In this document: piece after piece, positions 58,122-64,000 of the stretch
Layout: every line of letters begins with the position of its first letter
Position numbering within the stretch: the first letter of the stretch is position 1
Made by a program: the position numbers and the translations under genes
Assembly (NCBI RefSeq): GCF_910592395.1
Contig: NC_088321.1
Location: 13,142,001 to 13,206,000 of the forward strand
Length of the DNA stretch: 64,000 bases
Direction: 5' to 3'
From: Lineus longissimus
Lineage: Eukaryota; Nemertea; Pilidiophora; Heteronemertea; Lineidae
Notes under the pieces: model-generated
Databases searched by the model: none
The model's input: the letters and a program-made list of their open reading frames with translations, nothing else
What the model was told of the DNA's origin: nothing

Positions 58122-61068
58122 ATGAAGAATCATCCGGGAAAGGGAGGGAACGATGAGGAAGAAATCCGCCAACTTCTTCAACCTTTCAATGTAAGATAAA
58201 CCATTCTTCTATGATGAGCCCAAATTCAGTAGTATCATCTTATCGATCAAAAGTTCTCGGGTCCGGTTCTGCACATTGGCACATGCAGTTAAAAATTGAC
58301 CTATATGCATCGATATTTAGTCTGGTTATTGATAATTTGACAGAGTATCAGCAGTATTGTGACACTCATATGGGTAGACACACTTACATGGAAAGGACTG
58401 CAAAAATCCTACTATATTAAGTATGAGGTGAGGGTTGTGGAAGAAGAGAAACGACCCTACGGGTCAAGGCGGAACGCCAGGTTCGAAATCACCCCGGCAA
58501 AATGGAAGGAAAGCGCTTGGAAGAGGGTTAATAATTGGCCACATCACAGGAAGGAGAGAGGCTTGGAGGTGGTATTTGCAGTGGATATCAGAGGTCATCA
58601 TCGTCGATACTCTGTTGGGAATGCAATGCTAGGAATGAGAAATTTCTGCTCGGATTTTGGAGTAAGGAATATCTTTTGTCGTTTATTGATGAATTGGAAA
58701 TATGCGAAACCGTCGGCTTTTGAGGGAAATTCGTGCAAAAAGCGATCAGAAAAAGTTTGTACTAAAGTGTTGTACAGTTTGGAGAGGCCTAAAATGAGGT
58801 GAATATTTTCCCGCGCTGGAAGAACTGCGTGCTAAAAAGCAAATAACCGCGTTTTCTACTGTCATAGAGTCTAAATGAAATGGTAAAGACGTTTAGACGT
58901 TTTGAACGTCTTTTCAATTTCTTTATACGGTTTTAGAAAAACAGTTTACTGAGGGAACAGGAAAACCCTAATCACATTGAAATAACAATTCTCCTTCTCT
59001 TCACAAGCCTGAGCCATTCGTTAAAAATTTTGAATTTTAAATTTTAAATTGAAAATTGGTTATTGCGTAAATATGTGCAAGATATAAATTTCAGCATTGC
59101 CTTGTGAAGACAACTACACAAAATCAGTGCGGAGATTCGGACAGTGTCAGCAAGTCACTGTCCACTTTGGCTAACAGCGCTAGCAGACGACTATAACAAT
59201 TTAAAAAACTGTTAGTAGGTTTACAAAGACACTCTTTTCTCTTTTTATTCAGGATACAAACCTATTAACAGATGTGTTAAAGATGTGTTATCATCTAGAA
59301 AACTCTACCAAGAAATCCACGTCGTATTAATCGCCGTTGAATCGGCCTGAGTTTTCAAATTTGTTATCGTCGTCTTCTAGCGATGTGGTAACCATAGTGG
59401 ACAGTGACGTGTTGACACTGTCCGAATCCCCACACTGAATACACTTGTACTATGAAAACAAGTTTAGCAAATTCTAATGCATAATAACTGCACTGCGGCA
59501 TTGTGCATCACTGCATTTCTTTGTTCCTTGAGCACCTGTAATTACGAACGGCGTAACCCTATAAAATCATATTGCTTTCATCTATGATTCTTTTAGTCGA
59601 GATCACCGTGATACTTCAAAGGTATAAAACAAGCAACTTCAATAAAACACGACTCAAAAAAATGCCACAAATGAAAATATCGATGAATATCAAAATCGCG
59701 CAGGTTTTCAAATCCAGATTTTACACATTAAAGCTCTTCATGGGTCTATCAGTACTTTGTTAAATGATCGTCGATCAACAAGTGGGTAATAGCCACTTTT
59801 ATAGGCCAAGAAATTGCAGAAATTGCATATACTGTCCTGTATGAAGGATAAAGTAGGTCTTAGTTTTCTAGCATACAGGGTCTTAGTTTACTAGTTGGGT
59901 CTTAGTTTCCTAGCATTTAGGGTCTTAGTATTCTAGTTGGGTCTTAGTTCACTAGCATATAGGATCTTAGTTTTCTAGTTGGGTCTTAGCTTGCTGGTAT
60001 ATATGGTTTTAGTTTCTAGTTGGGTCTTAGGTCTTAGTTTTCTAGACACCCGTTATTGTCGTCTGCTAGCGCTGTGGTAACCAATGTGGACAGTGACTTG
60101 CTGACACTGTCCGAATCCCCAAAATGTAATTGAAGCCTTTCTTATTAGGACGACTCGCCCTTCAAGTTAGTCGGCCACCTAGTTGAGGAAACGAGAGGCA
60201 GTCCAACTTACCCCAGGGATCAGACGACGGCAATGAAAAACAAAATGGATAGCGATAATTACGGACAGACAGGTCATGCGGATCGCCATCGTTTTTTGAT
60301 TCAGCATGTACCAAAGAAATATTGTCAAGAACTCGTTTTAAATAAAAACATTATAGGAATCAAATTCAAACGGTTTTTGTGTTCAAAGTCCGAGATGATT
60401 TATGATGGGAAATACATGGATATTATTGTAGGTAGGTACCAAACATTCCTGCAGTAACAACTCACTTTCAACAGCAAGGAGACCGCTCCGAGCAAGTCTG
60501 AGATTGAGAGTTATTCAAACAATCTTTATCTATAAGGATTGCTCTTGTAAATAACCCCCCCCCCCAACATATTTGCTCCAACTGATAGCCTATCTCCAGT
60601 ATATCAATGCCATAAGAAATAAGCTTCTTTTTGAAGGGGATATCATTATCACTTACATGTAAACACGAACTTTTGCACTGCTCCGAAGTATTATTCAGAT
60701 TAGCGTGGCGTGTGCCAAAGGACCTCAATCATGTGCAAAATTTATCAAGTTGAGAGCAGTGCATGAACTTTGCGAAGGAACAAATTGTTGAATGGTTGTT
60801 TGAAAGTGCGTGTGAATGATTTTATGGGTAGAAATCTGTTGCGCGATTTACACTGGCTCGGTATGATGGAGGGCTTTTTTGCTCGGTTTCAGGTTGGCGA
60901 TTTAAAGTCATGAGCATGGACACGGAAACGAGCTACGACATTATCAAGGCAAAAGGCAGATTCCACTGCGTCATTTTATGCATTCCTGTCTATGAGTGCT
61001 GGGGTGTTCGTTACACTATTGGGAAAGATGGGATCTTTGAGTGTCATCTTTTAAATAGCTTTTATTAG
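58122..61068 (+). CDS. array gene family, U4 copy, intact
   Basis: Exons are at 58122-58190, 58344-58798, 60217-60431 and 60893-61068, with the same borders and phases as U2, giving 304 codons plus stop. Exon 1 has Gly in place of Arg after HPGKG, as in U1. Exons 2 and 3 match U2 almost exactly. Hydrophobicity is modest in this part, so any membrane anchoring would come from upstream sequence. Family not recognised. Confidence 0.65.
59124..59438. mobile_element. foldback element TCAGTG, U4
   Basis: As in U2, including the internal GATGTGTTAAAGATGTGTTA duplication. Confidence 0.85.
59855..60045 (+). repeat. GGTCTTAG minisatellite, U4
   Basis: Same organisation and length class as U2 and U3. 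Confidence 0.85.
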
Positions 61069-61614
61069 TTCATTGCGGAAAAGTTGCGCAAGAGAAATGT
61101 CCAAAAAAAAGAAATCATCTCCCATGTACGACCTACTGAGTTTGTTTATAATCCTGATTGATTTGGGAAGCTAATTGTAGTAACCTTTACCTTAGGGTCT
61201 GGGAGTGAGAGAACGTTCTACCTGTTTTGCTCGCACGGCCAAGATTATGCTATCTACCTTAATCAACAGACCACGTGCTGTCTACTGGTAGAATGATCAA
61301 AGAATTATTTCCTCAATCACGGAACACTTCAATGGAGGTGTGTAGGATCACGATCCGTGAACATTATTTAGCTGTCTAGCGCAGATTTGTGAGGCTGCCC
61401 CAGGAACAGACCATTTTGAAAAAAGCGGCGATCCGTCGAAGGCGCGATGGGATATCGATGCCGGATCTGTCCCTTACCGAGGATGTCCTGGAGTTTGATG
61501 ATGTAGATGGCCGGACGCGGAACTCCGGAATGTGACCAGATAACATTTACCGATTCGGCGAAAGATAGAGATGTTGCACAACACTAGATAATCCTCAGGC
61601 GTTAGGCCTCACCA

Positions 61615-62022
61615 ATGCTCTTTCACAGTGTCAACGAAAGCCGGTTAACTATGACACTAGTTGTCCTAGGCTGTGTAACATTACTATTGGCGGTCACAGT
61701 AGTGCCAAGAGGTCGACCATGTTCCTTCGGCCAGATCCATCTTAGAAAGCTTTACATGTATGTGTTGCAGGCACATCTGTGTTTAAATACTATTATTAAT
61801 CAGAGGTCTTTTGGGTGTAACCAAGTGTGTTGGTGGCTGATCAGCGCCCGTCGACCCGGCGAGGGTGTTTGCTTTCTCGTCTCTCTACGCTCTGTCCGCG
61901 GGGCCAATGAATCAAACATTAAACCTTTGAGTCAAATATCGACAGTAAGCCCCATTTTTCCAATAAAGCAGGAGGGCCGTTTCTATCGTCTTTTTCAAAA
62001 ATATATATATTGCTATATATAA
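61615..62022 (+). CDS. block A leader-like frame, U5, extended
   Basis: A 1-bp deletion (GTTTAAATACT for GTTTAAAATACT) joins the leader-like frame to a second frame (ARRPGEGVCFLVSLRS then ESNIKPLSQIST) that in other units is separate. The result is 135 open codons. In every unit the second frame is followed by GTAAGC, a possible donor. Confidence 0.35.
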   Translation: MLFHSVNESRLTMTLVVLGCVTLLLAVTVVPRGRPCSFGQIHLRKLYMYVLQAHLCLNTIINQRSFGCNQVCWWLISARRPGEGVCFLVSLRSVRGANESNIKPLSQISTVSPIFPIKQEGRFYRLFQKYIYCYI

Positions 62023-62878
62023 ATACATGTAATACGCAGCATTTATCATCATCTTGTAGCAATCTACATGTACAATGAAAACAAAGAAGTACAAAGATAT
62101 TGGAGTAATGATTCGTCCACTCCTTTAAGCATTATTAAGCGACGAGTATCGAATTTGCTTGAACTATTATCACCCCTTAAATTAATCACGTTTTTTCAGC
62201 GCATCCGATATACACATTGTATAACCTAATAATGACACGAAACTTTAACAAATGCGTCTGTATGACAAAAACTCGGGAAGTCGTTATAATGGATTATTTT
62301 GTTTTTTGTTTTGCCTCAGATTCATGAATATCTATTGCCATAATTTTCTCCAAAACGAGTTTTATTCATTGAAATTAAACAAATCGTTCGTTCTCAGCAG
62401 ACTGGTATCGTTGGCAAGATAATGCCGTTAACGTCGTCGTCTTCTTTTGCGTTCGGAACGTTTCGACATAGTCAGTCCGTCCTAGCTTTGTGGTCAGGGT
62501 GGTGTCCTTTTGGTGGTATTCTTCTCTATTCTGCATAAGAGATCCGCAGCGGGTCTGAAGCATACGAGCTGAAGTTTTTCTGTCTCCAGCTGCGTAGTCC
62601 CATCGAGCAGATTATCGTCATGGAGGTGTTTTCTGAGTCGGCAGTGCCCTGTGAATGTACGAAGACAGCAGATTCTTACCTATTTCTTCCTGTCCATTTT
62701 GGTGATGTTGTCAGTCCGGGGCTCGTAACAATTGCTACCTTCTCTCCATACATTTGTCAGCTTGTTCTTTATAAGGGCCTTTGATTCTGTGTAGGAGGTC
62801 TTGATCTATTTTGCTGCTACTAGCAGTTCTCGTTGGCCAGGGTATCAGCAGTGCTGTTAATTCCCCACATCGCAGCAG

Positions 62879-63046
62879 ACGCTGCCCATAATCGTCCTCA
62901 AGTGCCTGGGGATAAGAGACGGTGCGGACATGTCTGTCGTTTGGAATATACCGGAAGTGCATCACGCCCAGTGCCTGTTTTATGCTTATACACGCCAACA
63001 CCTTGTTATGGACTTATTCAATGTTGTAGTTTTTTCAACGACGACA
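62879..63046 (+). CDS. exon E0, U5
   Basis: A 56-codon open block with acceptor GCAGCAG and donor GTAAGT, as in U2. Confidence 0.55.
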
Positions 63047-63371
63047 GTAAGTGCATGTCAAATGACAAGTCCCCCATCCCCCCCCCCCCCCCCACGAACT
63101 CTCAAACTGCTCTGGAAGACCTTCTTCGTTAGTCGCGAGGCCTACAGCCTTATCATCAGTAGCTAGATGCCTAACCAAACTACAATCGCATGGTTTAGAT
63201 ATATAAAACACGTTTCATGAAACTTCATTGGCAAATTCCCCGATGAATAGGTTATGTGTATGTAGGATACAATTGATTCTGTGGTTTTTAACCTCGTATG
63301 AACTCTTTTTCTCCTTGTGTCTGTCGCAGAGAAACAGCCTCGTCCCAAGTCAAAGTGCGCCTCCATCAATA

Positions 63372-64000
63372 GGTGGCACTACACATTGCAGAGGACGGCG
63401 TCAAGGGCCGCGTCAAATAGGCCAAAGGCAACCGACACAAGGTGTTGTTTTAGTTCATGCTGAGGCCAAACCATACATCACAGGCGCCATAATCTATGCA
63501 TTTCTACCTTCGTATGAACCCAGAGAAGAAGTCTACGCGATCTGCATGGCATTTTGTTAAGAAGTCCAGCGATAGTTGGCGCCACATTTGACCCCACTCG
63601 GATCCAGAAAATGGTAAAACATTTAGCCAATAAAGAGAATGATGTGTGCAGATTGTTTCATTTAGTTTCGTTATTTGATGTGAAAACATCGCCCCCCCCC
63701 CTCTTATTCTTTGCGTTTTATGGCCTAGAATTTGAACCAACGAAATTGCACAACTACGTCCAACCTGGCGTGGCAGGTGGAAGGTATGTTGCATAATGAG
63801 AGCAAACTGGGGCATGAGACCTGCTTCATATGGCACATATCCGAACCACATAAAATCACAACAAGATCCCTCTGCACATGGAAACTAAGGCCAGAGCGTC
63901 AAAGTAAACAGTATTTGGAATAGGATGGACCCATTTATATGCATAGAAACGGTCTGCGCCTTAAGAAGTACATTTCTTTCTTTTGGGGGAGGGGTTGACA
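63372..64000. mobile_element. GGTGGCACTACACA element, U5, truncated by window end
   Basis: The left end and most of the body are present; the right end lies beyond 64000. Confidence 0.85.

Larger units (their letters stand above)
53605..61258 (+). repeat. array unit U4 (7654 bp)
   Basis: Same order of parts. Its left part (around 54.4-55.3 kb) shares variants with U1 (CTGTACATGTACGAAG, GATCCTTTGTAGG), while its right part matches U2. This mosaic suggests conversion or unequal exchange. No other gene is seen. Confidence 0.95.
61259..64000 (+). repeat. array unit U5, cut by the window end
   Basis: The first 2.74 kb of a fifth near-identical unit: block A, E0 and most of a GGTGGCACTACACA element. 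The array therefore continues past the window. Confidence 0.95.

Noticed and set aside
1-64000. Prokaryotic operons, rRNA or tRNA genes
   Set aside because: No ribosome-binding-site-led gene runs, rRNA motifs or tRNA cloverleaf were seen. Intron borders and miRNAs point to an animal nuclear genome.

Overview
The window looks like nuclear DNA of an invertebrate animal. Coding potential is sparse and split by introns with GT..AG borders. Short inverted-repeat transposons, minisatellites and a SINE-like tail are common, CpG is not depleted, and there are four hairpins carrying the bilaterian microRNA miR-92. The mature sequence is the invertebrate-type miR-92 (starting AATTGCACTCGTCCCGG). I cannot say from the sequence whether the source is a marine deuterostome or a lophotrochozoan.

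Layout. 1-18 kb is mostly non-coding. It holds a SINE-like tail (about 2.4-2.7 kb), a 60-bp minisatellite (4.13-4.58 kb), one good candidate coding exon (5156-5538), several small inverted-repeat elements (8.3, 8.9-9.8, 10.9-11.25 kb), a long near-perfect hairpin (11.83-11.99 kb) and a 15-bp minisatellite (15.07 kb). 18-21.5 kb holds a repeated block here called A (18.04-18.35 kb), a cluster of four miR-92 hairpins (19.85-20.87 kb) and a membrane-protein-like exon (21231-21453) whose acceptor region lies in an inverted repeat.

From about 21.7 kb to the right edge the window is a segmental array. A diverged unit (U0, 21.72-30.61 kb) is followed by four complete near-identical units of 7.63-7.70 kb (U1-U4) and a partial fifth (U5) cut by the window end. 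Each complete unit carries the same predicted multi-exon gene, of a family I do not recognise. Its exons have matching splice phases: exon 1 (about 23 codons), exon 2 (about 152 codons), exon 3 (about 70 codons) and exon 4 (57 codons plus stop), giving about 304 residues. A further exon-like block further upstream (E0, 56 codons) has in-frame indels relative to U0. Another upstream block (A) carries a hydrophobic N-terminal segment. U2 and U4 are intact over exons 1-4. U1 has a premature TGA in exon 4, and U3 has a 1-bp deletion in exon 2.

The array was shaped by mobile elements. A 14-bp-TIR element, a TAA-flanked MITE and a foldback element are present in U1-U4 but absent at the matching sites of U0 where these can be aligned. 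A TTAA-flanked element is present only in U0. Variant patterns among U1-U5 are mosaic, which suggests gene conversion or unequal crossing-over. The main points for follow-up are the unrecognised tandem gene family and the four-member miR-92 cluster just beside it.
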